Assembly: GCF_012641475.1 (NCBI RefSeq)
Contig: NZ_JABAIL010000010.1
Location: forward strand, 62,001 to 126,000
DNA length: 64,000 bases
Direction: 5' to 3'
Source of the DNA: Flammeovirga agarivorans
Lineage (GTDB): Bacteria; Bacteroidota; Bacteroidia; Cytophagales; Flammeovirgaceae
Position numbers and translations under genes: made by a program
The notes under the pieces: generated by a model
What the model was told of the DNA's origin: nothing
Seen by the model: the letters and a program-made list of their open reading frames with translations, nothing else
Database searches by the model: none
In this document: piece after piece, positions 18,312-28,125 of the stretch
Numbering within the stretch: the stretch's first letter is position 1
Layout of the letters: the number at the start of each line of letters is the position of its first letter

Positions 18312-19400
18312 CTATGGGTGAGTAATTACTTCACCATAACTATCGTATCTTACCATTAATGTCTTCTTCTCCTGAGGTATTTCTAGAGAAACAATATACC
18401 CACCAGGGATTTTAGTTATTAAAGGAATAACTTCTGTTCCCTTGTAGAGAAATGGAGTCTTCCACCCCAATTGATCTAAACTATAGGCATACTCTCTATA
18501 TTTCAGCCAATAGGTTTTTTGTGCTCTATAAATATCAAAAAGTTGACGGTATAACCTCTCACTTTCTGTCTCAGAAACATCAATATCTTTTTTATCCCCA
18601 ACCTTATTTTCTGTGAATTGGATGTATCCCCATTGTTCTGGCATATGCATGGCTATTTCTCCCTGTGGAGACCATACCCAATTGTATTCGGGAAAAGAAT
18701 TACCTGTATTAGGGTCGATCTTCTTTGTATACTTCCCATCAACTATTTCATGTTGCCATTCTACTCTAGAGAAGTTAATTCTCCACCTTCTACCTTCTTC
18801 AGGATAAATCAGTACTGGTTTTTCCTGTGCTAAGACTGCCCATGGGAAGGCGATTTCCAAGGTCCACTTATCATCAATATCAGAAGGATCATTAATTGTT
18901 CCATACAACTTCACTGCAGACTTGAGTCCTTCAATATGCCAAGCATTCATGTAGGACCCACCATCTCTGTATGGTTTAGTCATCATTAAATCCCAGACTG
19001 TATTAAGCAGATTCATCTCGAATTCATAATATTGATGGGAATTCGGGTTTGGATTTATAAATACCTCGAAATCATTATCTTGATATATCACAGCATCTCT
19101 TTCTTCAATCGTACTCCATAAGTGGGGTTCTATTAATTCTGCTGCGATATAAAGATAATCTTTGTCCCAAAGCATTTTCATTTTTGTTTCAAAAAGAGGT
19201 GCAGGTTGTTTATCCCCTTCAATATCAACAAACAGTTTACTCCATTCTGCTTTTTCCCAATCTTCCTCATCTAAAACTCCGTCCACCTCTATTGGTTCTG
19301 AAGTTGAATAACATAAATAACTTTCAGGTGTAGGATAAACCTGAGCAAAAGTAAAAAGTGGAAGAATGACTAATTGTATAATTAAGAAAGGTGTTCTCAT
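18312..19400 (-). CDS. Secreted carbohydrate-binding family 9-like protein
   Basis: 362 residues with a signal peptide (LVILPLFTFAQ). The main domain (about 25-250) is of the CBM9-like type: EPIEVDGVLDEEDWEKAEWS, then KMLWDKDYLYIAAELIEP and DNDFEVFINPN. These parts are typical of this beta-sandwich fold. The C-terminal part has VWSPQGEIAMHMPEQWGYIQF, where family members usually end, and then about 85 further residues with a helical stretch. It is encoded 33 bases before the GHL10-like gene, so the two may act together. I see no catalytic motif, so binding or an unrecognised enzyme role are both open. Confidence 0.82.
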   Translation of the reverse strand: MRTPFLIIQLVILPLFTFAQVYPTPESYLCYSTSEPIEVDGVLDEEDWEKAEWSKLFVDIEGDKQPAPLFETKMKMLWDKDYLYIAAELIEPHLWSTIEERDAVIYQDNDFEVFINPNPNSHQYYEFEMNLLNTVWDLMMTKPYRDGGSYMNAWHIEGLKSAVKLYGTINDPSDIDDKWTLEIAFPWAVLAQEKPVLIYPEEGRRWRINFSRVEWQHEIVDGKYTKKIDPNTGNSFPEYNWVWSPQGEIAMHMPEQWGYIQFTENKVGDKKDIDVSETESERLYRQLFDIYRAQKTYWLKYREYAYSLDQLGWKTPFLYKGTEVIPLITKIPGGYIVSLEIPQEKKTLMVRYDSYGEVITHP

Positions 19401-19464
19401 CTTCTTATTGAAAGCATTTTAATCGAAGAAGTATCATGAAGATACCTCTCCGAAAAAATTTAAT

Positions 19465-20889
19465 TTATAATAACTCTGGGTGCTGTTGATAAACCTTATA
19501 GACTAGTTCTCCAAACAAAGTATTTGTCCAGGCGAACCAAGATCTAGTAAATTTCTTAGGATCATTTTTATGGAAAGATTCATGCATAAAGCCTGTATCT
19601 GCATGTGTTGCTTTTAATTGTTCTAAGCACCACTTCACCTCAGTTGCATCTGTTGAGGTTAACCCTTTTTGAATGATCGACATTGGCCAAACATAATCCA
19701 ACCCAACATGTGGACCACCAATACCCTCAAATTTTCCTTTAAAGAAATACGGGTTATCTTCACTCCAAACAAACTTACGCGTAGCCTGATATAATGGATC
19801 TTCTACATCCATACAATCTAAATAAGGCATTGATAATAAACTAGGCACATTGGCATCATCCATAAAATATTGGTTACCAAAGCCATCTACTTCAAATGCT
19901 AATATCTTACCATATTCTAAATGATCTTTAGTAGCATATTTTTTTAATGCTTCTGACACTTCATCTGCTAATGCTGCACACTCTTTAGCAAAAGAAGAGT
20001 CTCCAATTACATTCGTATAAATATCTTCTAGTTGTCTTAAAGACGCAACTGCAAAGTAATTCGATGGGATCAAGAATGGTAATAAAGTTGAATCGTCTGA
20101 AGGTCTAAACGCTGATACAATCAAACCACATGGTTTTAAAGATGCTCCAGCACCCCAATTGGCCATGGTATCTTCATATTTCTGTGTTTTTCTTGAGAAA
20201 GTATAAGGTCCCACACCATCTTTTCTCTGTTGTTCTTTAAAAGTCTTTAAGATAAGTTTTGATGCTGTTTTCCATTGATCATCAAAAATAGAAGTATCGC
20301 CCGTTTTTTTCCAATATCCATTGGCTAGCCTTACTGCATAACATAATGAATCGATTTCCCACTTTCTTTCATGAGTACCTGGTTTCATATCTGTTATATC
20401 AGAATCAGCCCAATGTGATTTTACAGTTTCATCTTTTTCAAAAGCATTAGCATATGGATCCAGTAAGATGCAAGCCGATTGGCGATTCACCAATCCCTTG
20501 ATCATTAACTTCAACTCATCGTCCTCATTAGCTAAAGGTAGATAAGGCCACACTTGTGCTGTAGAATCTCTAAGCCACATAGCAGGAATATCACCTGTGA
20601 TGACAAAGGTATCTGGCCTTCCATTTTCGATACTGAACTCAATGGTTGTATCTAATGTATTAGGATAGCAATTCTGGAACATCCATCTTAATTCAGGATC
20701 AGAAATTTTCTTTGCTACCTTCTTTATTACTTTCTCCACTGCCTCCGATGTGAATTTTCTTTCATTTAACGGAGGTCTATTGGATACATATTTATCTTTT
20801 AATAACTCAGATGCTAAAGCACCTGAACCTGTCATAGTTAAACCTGACGCTACTAATCCAGTTGTCTTTAAAAAACTTCTTCTTTTCAT
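19465..20889 (-). CDS. GH125 exo-alpha-1,6-mannosidase
   Basis: 474 residues with a Tat signal (MKRRSFLKTTGLVASGL). The (alpha/alpha)6 barrel carries family motifs MWLRDSTAQVWPYLP (near 104), KWEIDSLCYAVRLANGYW with the probable acid Asp180, DDANVPSLLSMPYL, GPHVGLDYVWPMSIIQ and SWFAWTNTLFGELV. Characterised GH125 enzymes remove alpha-1,6-linked mannose from N-glycan cores. The gene begins 4 bases after the stop of the beta-mannosidase gene, so translation is tightly coupled. Together with GH92 it would trim mannose branches. Confidence 0.95.
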   Translation of the reverse strand: MKRRSFLKTTGLVASGLTMTGSGALASELLKDKYVSNRPPLNERKFTSEAVEKVIKKVAKKISDPELRWMFQNCYPNTLDTTIEFSIENGRPDTFVITGDIPAMWLRDSTAQVWPYLPLANEDDELKLMIKGLVNRQSACILLDPYANAFEKDETVKSHWADSDITDMKPGTHERKWEIDSLCYAVRLANGYWKKTGDTSIFDDQWKTASKLILKTFKEQQRKDGVGPYTFSRKTQKYEDTMANWGAGASLKPCGLIVSAFRPSDDSTLLPFLIPSNYFAVASLRQLEDIYTNVIGDSSFAKECAALADEVSEALKKYATKDHLEYGKILAFEVDGFGNQYFMDDANVPSLLSMPYLDCMDVEDPLYQATRKFVWSEDNPYFFKGKFEGIGGPHVGLDYVWPMSIIQKGLTSTDATEVKWCLEQLKATHADTGFMHESFHKNDPKKFTRSWFAWTNTLFGELVYKVYQQHPELL

Positions 20890-20893
20890 GGTT

Positions 20894-23482
20894 CTAGTTT
20901 TCTAAATTATTTAAACACTTGATCTGTAACTGACTTTTAATATCAGCTGCTGTTAATTTAGTTCTACTTACTTTAATCACTTTCTCTACTCCCGCATCTA
21001 AGTGAAAGTAGTTATCAGAGAAATGTGCAATTACATTTCCATCTAAAGTGAGAGCTACACTTTCAGCAAAAACATCTGATGATAACTTAATCGTTACCTC
21101 TCCATTAATATCTTCTACTGATGATATAATGCTTGCTTTTGGTAATTGTTGATTTTTTGGCTTCACAAAGAAAGCATAATTAAGTGCTTTTACTTCTTTG
21201 TTTTCACCTACGGATTTCAACAATAAATAATGAGTTTTCTTATCATTCGAAGAGAATTTCTTCCCAAAGAAATCTTTCAACGATTGATGAACAATCTCAG
21301 TACTTGAATTCTTTTTAACAGAAAATTCTACTGATTTCGAAGAGATTAACCCTTGTTCGAAATCCCTTAACTCTACAATTAATTTAGAAGTATCTCCTTT
21401 CCAATGATCATTGACAAAATCAACTTTCAATGAATCGTTCTCAACATCTGTAACAATAATTTGTGGCTCAAAAGATCGCTTTACAGTATAATGTAGAGCC
21501 TTCCACTCTCCATAATAATCTATTGACGACCATGAAGCAGCTGGCCAACAATCATCTAATTGCCAGTACAATGTACCCATACAATATGGCATATTACTTC
21601 TGTGAGCTTCAAAGCCCTGACGCATACCGTCTGCTTGTAGTAACTGCCCTACATAAACAAAGTCTTCAAAGTTTTCTGGTACTTTAAAGTCACGTTCCAT
21701 ATATACTTTAATCAAGCCGTTACCAGTGTAACTTTTTTGATGGGTATTCATCACTTCTGTTTCTAACCCCCAGTCTTCTTCTACAGTAAATTTCTTAATT
21801 GATTCAAAAGATGGGAATGATTGGAACCCATATTCACTCATAAATCGAGGAACATATTCTTTAAAGCTTTCGAAAGGATATTTACCATGCCACACCCCCC
21901 AGAAGTGATTGTCTCCAATAGAAAAATCTTCTATTTTACCCCAATTTGATATTGGAGATGAAGGATAATAGAATCGGCCTTTATCTAATGAGTTCACCAT
22001 TTTAGGAAGTAATTCATCAAATAACTTTTTATAATCCTCTTGTAATTTATCTTGAACGTCTTGACTCCATTTGTAACTATCTTGCCAACCCCAATTATCC
22101 CAGGCAACACCAACTTCATTATTACCACACCATAATGCTAAGGAAGGTCTATTTCTTAATCTTTTGATATTGTATGAAGCTTCTTCTTTAACCTTACGAA
22201 GGAAATCTTTATCTCCTGGGTACATTGTACATGCAAACATAAAGTCCTGCCATACCAATAATCCCTTTTCATCACATTGGTCGTAGAAATAGTCACTTTC
22301 ATAAATACCTCCACCCCAAATACGCACCATATTCATATGTGCTTGGGTCATGCTTTCAATCATCCAATCATAACGATCCTTTGTAACAGAAGGTAAAAAG
22401 CTATCCTGTGGGATATAATTTACCCCTTTCATAAACACTGGCTCGCCATTAACTTTCACATAGAAACTTTCCCCTAGGCTATCTGGTTCATTGATTAACT
22501 CTACAGTTCTAAATCCAATTTTATTCGATTTTTCATCTACTAACTGTCCTTCCACCATTACTTGAGCTGTAATGTTATAACGGCGTTGTTCACCTAAGCC
22601 ATTCGGCCACCATTTTTCTGGATTTGATACTTCTGCATCTAAGTAAACTTTATTGATCCCTTTTGATAATTGGATTGATCTAGCTTCTCCCGAAAATGTT
22701 GTTTCCTCTGATGACAATCTAACTTTAGCTTCAGTATCTACTTCTGAATACACCTCGATACTTGCAGATAAAGTTGCTTTTTCGTCTGTTAATGATTGCT
22801 GAACGATATGAACATCATTAATTTTTGCATTGTTCCATACCACCAAATTGATGTCTCTCCAAATACCTGACGTCACAAACCTTGGACCCCAATCCCAACC
22901 AAATGAATAGGGAGCTTTACGTGAATAAATACTGAACTTTTCTGCTCTTGCATCATTATCTGCTGGGTATTCAAAACCTGCCTCATCGCGTAAGGGTTTT
23001 GTAACTTTGATAGGAGAATGAAAATACACTTCAAGTATATTCCCTTTTTGTTTAAGTAAACGAGTTACTTCTTTTTCATACCCCACAAACATATTGTCTG
23101 AAGAAAGAATTTTTTCTCCATTTAATGTTACATCTGCATAAGTATCTAAGCCATCAAACTTTAATGAAAATTGTTGTTTATCTAGGTTTACAGGAAGGTC
23201 GAACTTGGTCTTGTATACCCAATCTTCTTCCTCAATCCATTGTAAATCTTTTTCATTTTGTCTGTAAAAAGGATCTTCAATAAGTTTGTTTGCCAATAAA
23301 TCAGTATGTACCACACCAGGTACTGTAGCTTTATACCACTTACTTTTGGAAGCTTGTTTAAATTCCCAATTTTCTTGAATGGGGTATTGTTGTTTAGTGG
23401 TTGTGTTTCTTTCCCAGTTCTCAGTACAACTGAACAATCCAAGGAATACAACTAGTGATAGATAGTAAGTCTTTATGTTCAT
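20894..23482 (-). CDS. GH2 beta-mannosidase, lipoprotein
   Basis: 862 residues from ATG 23482, which gives a lipoprotein signal (SLVVFLGLFSC). A further ATG 24 bases upstream would add MGSFLSKI. The GH2 order is sugar-binding domain (WYKATVPGVVHTDL, FGWDWGP), immunoglobulin-like domain, TIM barrel and C-terminal domains. The acid/base is Glu in WCGNNE and the nucleophile is Glu in FMSEYGFQS. These are residues 464 and 558 counted from the upstream ATG, nearly the same as in the Bacteroides enzyme BtMan2A. It should cleave the Man-beta-1,4-GlcNAc bond of the N-glycan core. Confidence 0.95.
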   Translation of the reverse strand: MNIKTYYLSLVVFLGLFSCTENWERNTTTKQQYPIQENWEFKQASKSKWYKATVPGVVHTDLLANKLIEDPFYRQNEKDLQWIEEEDWVYKTKFDLPVNLDKQQFSLKFDGLDTYADVTLNGEKILSSDNMFVGYEKEVTRLLKQKGNILEVYFHSPIKVTKPLRDEAGFEYPADNDARAEKFSIYSRKAPYSFGWDWGPRFVTSGIWRDINLVVWNNAKINDVHIVQQSLTDEKATLSASIEVYSEVDTEAKVRLSSEETTFSGEARSIQLSKGINKVYLDAEVSNPEKWWPNGLGEQRRYNITAQVMVEGQLVDEKSNKIGFRTVELINEPDSLGESFYVKVNGEPVFMKGVNYIPQDSFLPSVTKDRYDWMIESMTQAHMNMVRIWGGGIYESDYFYDQCDEKGLLVWQDFMFACTMYPGDKDFLRKVKEEASYNIKRLRNRPSLALWCGNNEVGVAWDNWGWQDSYKWSQDVQDKLQEDYKKLFDELLPKMVNSLDKGRFYYPSSPISNWGKIEDFSIGDNHFWGVWHGKYPFESFKEYVPRFMSEYGFQSFPSFESIKKFTVEEDWGLETEVMNTHQKSYTGNGLIKVYMERDFKVPENFEDFVYVGQLLQADGMRQGFEAHRSNMPYCMGTLYWQLDDCWPAASWSSIDYYGEWKALHYTVKRSFEPQIIVTDVENDSLKVDFVNDHWKGDTSKLIVELRDFEQGLISSKSVEFSVKKNSSTEIVHQSLKDFFGKKFSSNDKKTHYLLLKSVGENKEVKALNYAFFVKPKNQQLPKASIISSVEDINGEVTIKLSSDVFAESVALTLDGNVIAHFSDNYFHLDAGVEKVIKVSRTKLTAADIKSQLQIKCLNNLEN

Positions 23483-23532
23483 GATTTTTGATAGAAAACT
23501 GCCCATAACATATTGTCATGGGCATATTTATA

Positions 23533-24780
23533 TTACTCTAGCTCACCAAACAAATAAGTAGAAACAAACCAGAAGTTTTGTTCATCTTCTTTAAGTTTCT
23601 GTGCTGTTGGCATATTCACTGTAATTTCATGTTCACCAGTAATCTTTTCCATAGGGAAAATCATTGGTGGAACGTCAGAACCAGGACACCAATTTGATCT
23701 TGAAAGATCTGATGAAGCTTCAGGCTCTTCAATTTTTTTAGTCTTATATTTTTTAGCTTCCCAATCGATGTAATCTACATTTCTAGTTTTTAACCAAACA
23801 CCAGATGTTGGATTAAATCTTCTAAAAGAAGCACAATCTGTTCTCCAAGGAGTAAACTTAAATAATTCCTCCCCATCTAACTTTATTATATTCTCCGTCG
23901 GTACGAACTCATCTCCACCACTATGGCCTCCATGACCTGTAGTAATGTAACCTAAGTTTACAGATTTTGCGTTTTGAGGAATGCTCACTTTAGCTCCAAT
24001 ATCTGCTCTTTGGAATTTATCACAACCTCTTTGAGGTGGAATATATCTCACAGAGTTCAATACCGGTGCGATCCAGCGTTTTTTTGCTGGTTCATAGGCA
24101 TTCTCTGATTCATCAAATCTTAATTTCACATCAACATTATAACCTTCTTTTGTCCAAGTATCGATATGAACACCAACATATACTTCACCTTCTAACAATG
24201 GCAAAAGATGTGTAATATCTTGCTTCCATTTTGCTTTCTTGGCCCAACCATCAATGTATACAGGCATTCTATTAGGGTACTTCACTGTATCTTCAGAATA
24301 GAAACCTACTCCAAAAGGTGTCATGAAACGCATCAGTTCAACTGCGGGTTGATATTCACCCTCTGCCACCATACCTGGGAAGTTATCTGTCTTTTCTGCA
24401 TCTTCAGAATGCTGTAATGTAAATTGACCTTGAACAACACTCAACATATTTACACCATTCACTGGCATTACAAAAACAGACCCGGCCTTATCCCAGCGGT
24501 CTCCTGCAGATGTTTCCTCAACGATAATACTCACCTTCGTTTCTCTCTCAAATTTGGGAATGCTTATTTTACGGAGCATAATTCTCCCAGATTCGATATA
24601 AAAAGGTTGAGTATCGCTTACATTAATACCATCTTTTGTAAGGTTAGGATCAAAATACAGATGTTCGTTGTCAAATACATGATAAGTCTTATCGCCGATA
24701 CTTGCGATTTCTTTTGGTCCACACCCGATCACTAAGATGGCCAAAATTAAAGAGGAAATAATGTTGTTTTTCATGATCAT
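23533..24780 (-). CDS. PNGase F-like peptide:N-glycosidase, lipoprotein
   Basis: 415 residues with lipobox ILVIGC. Two jelly-roll domains of the PNGase F family are recognisable. The N-terminal one has EETSAGDRWDKAGSVFVMP, where the Asp of WDK is a good match to catalytic Asp60 of PNGase F. The C-terminal one has TTGHGGHSGGDEF, with the Glu matching Glu206, then PWRTDCASFRRFNPTSG and SSDLSRSNWCPGSDVPP, which are very characteristic. The position of Glu118 (LEIDVT in PNGase F) appears to be WKQDIT here, so that residue may be replaced. Known enzymes cut between asparagine and the first GlcNAc. A second ATG at 24774 is equally possible. Confidence 0.9.
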   Translation of the reverse strand: MIMKNNIISSLILAILVIGCGPKEIASIGDKTYHVFDNEHLYFDPNLTKDGINVSDTQPFYIESGRIMLRKISIPKFERETKVSIIVEETSAGDRWDKAGSVFVMPVNGVNMLSVVQGQFTLQHSEDAEKTDNFPGMVAEGEYQPAVELMRFMTPFGVGFYSEDTVKYPNRMPVYIDGWAKKAKWKQDITHLLPLLEGEVYVGVHIDTWTKEGYNVDVKLRFDESENAYEPAKKRWIAPVLNSVRYIPPQRGCDKFQRADIGAKVSIPQNAKSVNLGYITTGHGGHSGGDEFVPTENIIKLDGEELFKFTPWRTDCASFRRFNPTSGVWLKTRNVDYIDWEAKKYKTKKIEEPEASSDLSRSNWCPGSDVPPMIFPMEKITGEHEITVNMPTAQKLKEDEQNFWFVSTYLFGELE

Positions 24781-24815
24781 TCGTACGATGTTTTTTTGCT
24801 AATTGTATAATAAAA

Positions 24816-25559
24816 TCAGGCAGGTAATTGACTCTTTAATGCTACAACGGTATCCATGGAAGTAACACTCCTTTGATACTCAGCATCAAGGTTTTCCTTG
24901 CTCATTGCTACTTTGTCGTTTTTAAACTGCATCAAACTATTTATAGTCATGGATGCACTTGAATGCACTGCATGTACATTCGACTTTTCTATTATTTCTT
25001 TGACATTGGAAGGTAAAACACCACTCCCTGCCATTATTTCAATTCTTCCATTAGATTGATCAACCAATGTTTTTAAAGTACTCACTCCTTCAAGTGCTGT
25101 CATTTTTTGTCCGGATGTTAGTACTCTATCTACACCTAATGCAATCAAATCTTCTAAAGCCTCTTTTGTGTCTCTTGCCATATCAAAAGCTCTATGAAAA
25201 GTTACTCCCATAGGTTTTGCTGCTTCAACTAAGGGTCTACACCTATCAACATCAATTCTTCCTTCTGCAGTAAGTGCTCCAATCACTACACCGTCCATAC
25301 CTAGCTTCTTTGCCATTCTCACATCTTCAAGCATTTCTTCAAATTCTAAATCTGTGAAAAGGAAGTCACCACCTCTTGGTCGTATAATGGGAAAGATATC
25401 AATAGTCACTTTTTTTCTAGCCGTAATCATGCAGCCTTTGCTTGGAGTTGTCCCTCCTTCAAGTCTTCCTCCACAAAGTTCTACACGATCTGCTCCACCC
25501 TTTTCAGCGGCTATAGCAGAGTCTACCGTATAAGCACAAATTTCTAAAGTCGTTTTCAT
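24816..25559 (-). CDS. cutC: CutC family protein (TIM barrel)
   Basis: 247 residues with the full CutC pattern. This includes LEICAYTVDSAIAAEKGGAD, RVELCGGRLEGGTTPS, RPRGGDFLFTDLEFEEM, GVVIGALTAEGRID, FHRAFDMARD, RVLTSGQK and the end VHAVHSSAS. There is no signal peptide, so it is cytoplasmic. The name comes from a disputed copper role in E. coli. Here it lies between GH92 and PNGase in one operon with gaps of 35-50 bases, and no copper gene is near. I infer that it takes part in metabolism of the released sugars or amino-sugar products; no reaction is proven. Confidence 0.93.
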   Translation of the reverse strand: MKTTLEICAYTVDSAIAAEKGGADRVELCGGRLEGGTTPSKGCMITARKKVTIDIFPIIRPRGGDFLFTDLEFEEMLEDVRMAKKLGMDGVVIGALTAEGRIDVDRCRPLVEAAKPMGVTFHRAFDMARDTKEALEDLIALGVDRVLTSGQKMTALEGVSTLKTLVDQSNGRIEIMAGSGVLPSNVKEIIEKSNVHAVHSSASMTINSLMQFKNDKVAMSKENLDAEYQRSVTSMDTVVALKSQLPA

Positions 25560-25609
25560 AATTGGTTGGGCAGGACTACTCCTGCCCTTCTTTTTTCATC
25601 CTCGTTTTA

Positions 25610-27889
25610 CTAGATATTAATAGCAATGTTTGATGGTGGAGGTGTATTTATTCCTAAAGATTTATTTGGAGTTTCTGACATTTCAAAAACTAATTGCCCA
25701 CCATTCATTATCTCTTCGTGTGTGATATATAATCTATCCAATTTTTCACCATTCAATGTGATCGATTGGATGTATTTATTCTTCTCTGAAACGTTATTTG
25801 CAGTTACAGTAAATGATTTACCATTTGATGTGTTTATGGTTGACTCTTCAAAAATTGGAGAACCAACTACGTATAATCCTTGAGCTGGATTTACTGGGTA
25901 AAAACCAAGTGCACTAAATACATACCAAGCTGAAATCTGTCCACAATCTTCGTTTCCTGCAATACCCTCTGGTGTATTATCGTATTGGGTATCCATAATT
26001 TCTCTTACTTTCTCCTGAGTTTTCCAAGGCTCACCGGCATAATTATATAAATACGCTATATGGTGTGATGGCTCGTTACCATGAGCATATTGACCGATTA
26101 AACCAGTAATATCAGGAGATACATTCGCACCTGTCAATTCAGATGATGCAGTAAACAACTCATCTAATTTTTTAAGGAAAGCCTCTTTAGAAGGATACAA
26201 ATCAATTAACCCTTGAACATCCTGTAATACAAACCAAGAATGTTGATAAGCATTTCCCTCCGTATAATCTGTATTTTCTCTATGATTTGCCTCAGCAGGA
26301 TCAAACGGTAATCTATATTTACCTTTTGTAGATAACCCTCTCATAAATTCCGTTTCTTTATCGAACAATGGTTTGTAAGCTTCAGAACGCTTCATGTATT
26401 TCATATAGGTTTTCTCATCACCTACTTTTTTAGCTACTTGTGCGATACACCAATCATCATAAGCATATTCTAATGTCTTAGTCACGGATTCATTTCCTTT
26501 ATCAGAAGGGATAAAACCATATTTTTTATACGCTTGAAGATCTCTTTCATCCTGCATAGAAGTTTTCACCATCGCTTCTAATACTCTATTCGGATCAACA
26601 CCTTTGATGTTTTTCAAAACAGCATCTGCTAACACAGGCATAGCATGATATCCAGTCATACAATTTGTTTCATTACCTGCTAAAGCCCATACAGGTAATA
26701 AACCTGTTTCGTCAAAATGAGCTAACATTGAATTAATGAAATCAGCATTTCTTTTTTCTGATTCTACAATCGTTGCCAATGGATGAACCGCTCTAAAAGT
26801 ATCCCATAATGAGAATGTACTGTAATAAGTAAACCCGTCCGCATGATGTAATTTATGGTCTGCTCCTTTATATTCACCCATAGCATCTGAGTGAGTCACA
26901 GGAGCAATTTTAGTATGATATAAAGCAGTATAGAAGATCTCTCTTTCCTTCTTATTCTTGGTTGTTACCTTAATTTGACTTAATGCATTTTCCCAAATAT
27001 CTGACGCGGCTCTCACTTTTTGATCAAAATCGTAAGCTTTTGCTTCTTGATTGATTGCTGCTGCTGCTCCTTCTAAAGATGCTGAAGAAATACCCACAGC
27101 TGCATTCACTTGTTGTTGATTATCAACTTTATCAAAAATTATTTGAGCTACTAAACGTTCTCCTCTTTTTTGAACTTCAATATTTTTGATTCTTGAAGAA
27201 AACTTCATCTCAAAATACACTCTCTGATCTTCTGCCCATCCACTTGAAAGACGGTAACCTTTAATTGTATTTTCGTTTTTCTTTTCTAATGCTGATTTCT
27301 GAACTCCATCCCAATTGACCGCAAAACCTAAGTTAATTACAACTGACGGTTCTTTAATGCTTTCTGGATAAGTCCAACGATGAAAACCTGTATGTAAGCC
27401 TGTTGTTACTTCTGCTTGTATACCACTATTTTGTAATAGCACTGAATAATAACCCGGCTTGGCAGTTTCTTGATCGTGAGAATATTTTTCTGTGTATCCT
27501 AATTGGTTTCTATCTTGGATATTGGCGTCTAATCTATATTTCTTATCTGTTGGTAAAATCAAGATATCATTAAGGTCTCCTATTCCTGTTCCGCTTAAGT
27601 GTTGATGACCAAAACCAACAATTAATGAATCGGAAATATGGTATCCTGATACCCAATCCCATCCACTTACCCCATTTACAGGACTACATTGTACTCCCCC
27701 ATATGGTAAAGTGGCACCAGGAAATGTATGACCATGTTCTCCCGTACCTATAAATGGATCAACATAATCCACTAAACGTTCGGTATTTTTAGTCTCATTT
27801 ATGGTTTGAGAAGTTTTTGTACACGCTATATTCACAATACCAGCGGCCAGTATTAGTGACATTCTTTTTAAGTAGTAATTGATAGACAC
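25610..27889 (-). CDS. GH92 alpha-mannosidase, lipoprotein
   Basis: 759 residues from a GTG start at 27889. This start keeps the positively charged part of the lipoprotein signal (YYLKRMSLILAAGIVNIAC), while the next ATG at 27862 would lose it. GH92 motifs include YVDPFIGTGEHGHTFPGAT, SGWDWVSGYH, FSLWDTFRAVHPL, GNEPSHHIAYLYNYAG, whose Glu is the likely acid, and AGNEDCGQISAWYVFSALGFYP with the conserved Asp. GH92 enzymes are calcium-dependent inverting exo-alpha-mannosidases, often alpha-1,2-specific on high-mannose glycans. It is the first enzyme gene after the SusCD terminator and has its own promoter with a putative operator. Confidence 0.96.
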   Translation of the reverse strand: MSINYYLKRMSLILAAGIVNIACTKTSQTINETKNTERLVDYVDPFIGTGEHGHTFPGATLPYGGVQCSPVNGVSGWDWVSGYHISDSLIVGFGHQHLSGTGIGDLNDILILPTDKKYRLDANIQDRNQLGYTEKYSHDQETAKPGYYSVLLQNSGIQAEVTTGLHTGFHRWTYPESIKEPSVVINLGFAVNWDGVQKSALEKKNENTIKGYRLSSGWAEDQRVYFEMKFSSRIKNIEVQKRGERLVAQIIFDKVDNQQQVNAAVGISSASLEGAAAAINQEAKAYDFDQKVRAASDIWENALSQIKVTTKNKKEREIFYTALYHTKIAPVTHSDAMGEYKGADHKLHHADGFTYYSTFSLWDTFRAVHPLATIVESEKRNADFINSMLAHFDETGLLPVWALAGNETNCMTGYHAMPVLADAVLKNIKGVDPNRVLEAMVKTSMQDERDLQAYKKYGFIPSDKGNESVTKTLEYAYDDWCIAQVAKKVGDEKTYMKYMKRSEAYKPLFDKETEFMRGLSTKGKYRLPFDPAEANHRENTDYTEGNAYQHSWFVLQDVQGLIDLYPSKEAFLKKLDELFTASSELTGANVSPDITGLIGQYAHGNEPSHHIAYLYNYAGEPWKTQEKVREIMDTQYDNTPEGIAGNEDCGQISAWYVFSALGFYPVNPAQGLYVVGSPIFEESTINTSNGKSFTVTANNVSEKNKYIQSITLNGEKLDRLYITHEEIMNGGQLVFEMSETPNKSLGINTPPPSNIAINI

Positions 27890-27944
27890 TGTGTTAATAA
27901 TTTTAGATCGTTGTTAATACACTAGTTAAGTGTTTTTTCTACAG

Positions 27945-27952
27945 CAAAAATA
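27945..27952 (-). promoter_or_regulatory. -7 box of the GH92 promoter
   Basis: TATTTTTG on the minus strand, an exact TAnnTTTG match, 55 bases before the GTG start. The expected -33 position (near 27974) falls inside the CACGCA repeats and is not a good TTG. Confidence 0.55.
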
Positions 27953-27970
27953 AGAAATATCAGTCATTAT

Positions 27971-27998
27971 CACGCATTAAAACACGCACAAACATGCA
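27971..27998. promoter_or_regulatory. Putative DeoR operator at the GH92 promoter
   Basis: Three direct hexamers, CACGCA at 27971 and 27983 and CATGCA at 27993. The 18 bases 27981-27998 match 34334-34351 in the deoR promoter at 17 of 18 positions. The site covers the -33 region. Binding by the locus DeoR protein is inferred, not shown. Confidence 0.6.
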
Positions 27999-28089
27999 CA
28001 TCAAGTCATAACTTTTGTAAATACAGTGAAAAATCAAATAATTCTTCTTTCAAACCGAGTGAAAACAGTATAATCTAATTGAAAAAGAA

Positions 28090-28125
28090 AAAGCGTAAAG
28101 ACTCAATTACAAGACTTTACGCTTT
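28090..28125 (-). terminator. Intrinsic terminator between susD and GH92
   Basis: 11-bp perfect stem (28090-28100 with 28115-28125) followed on the minus strand by a T-rich run, 13 bases after the susD stop. It separates SusCD transcription from the enzyme operon, at least in part. Confidence 0.8.
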
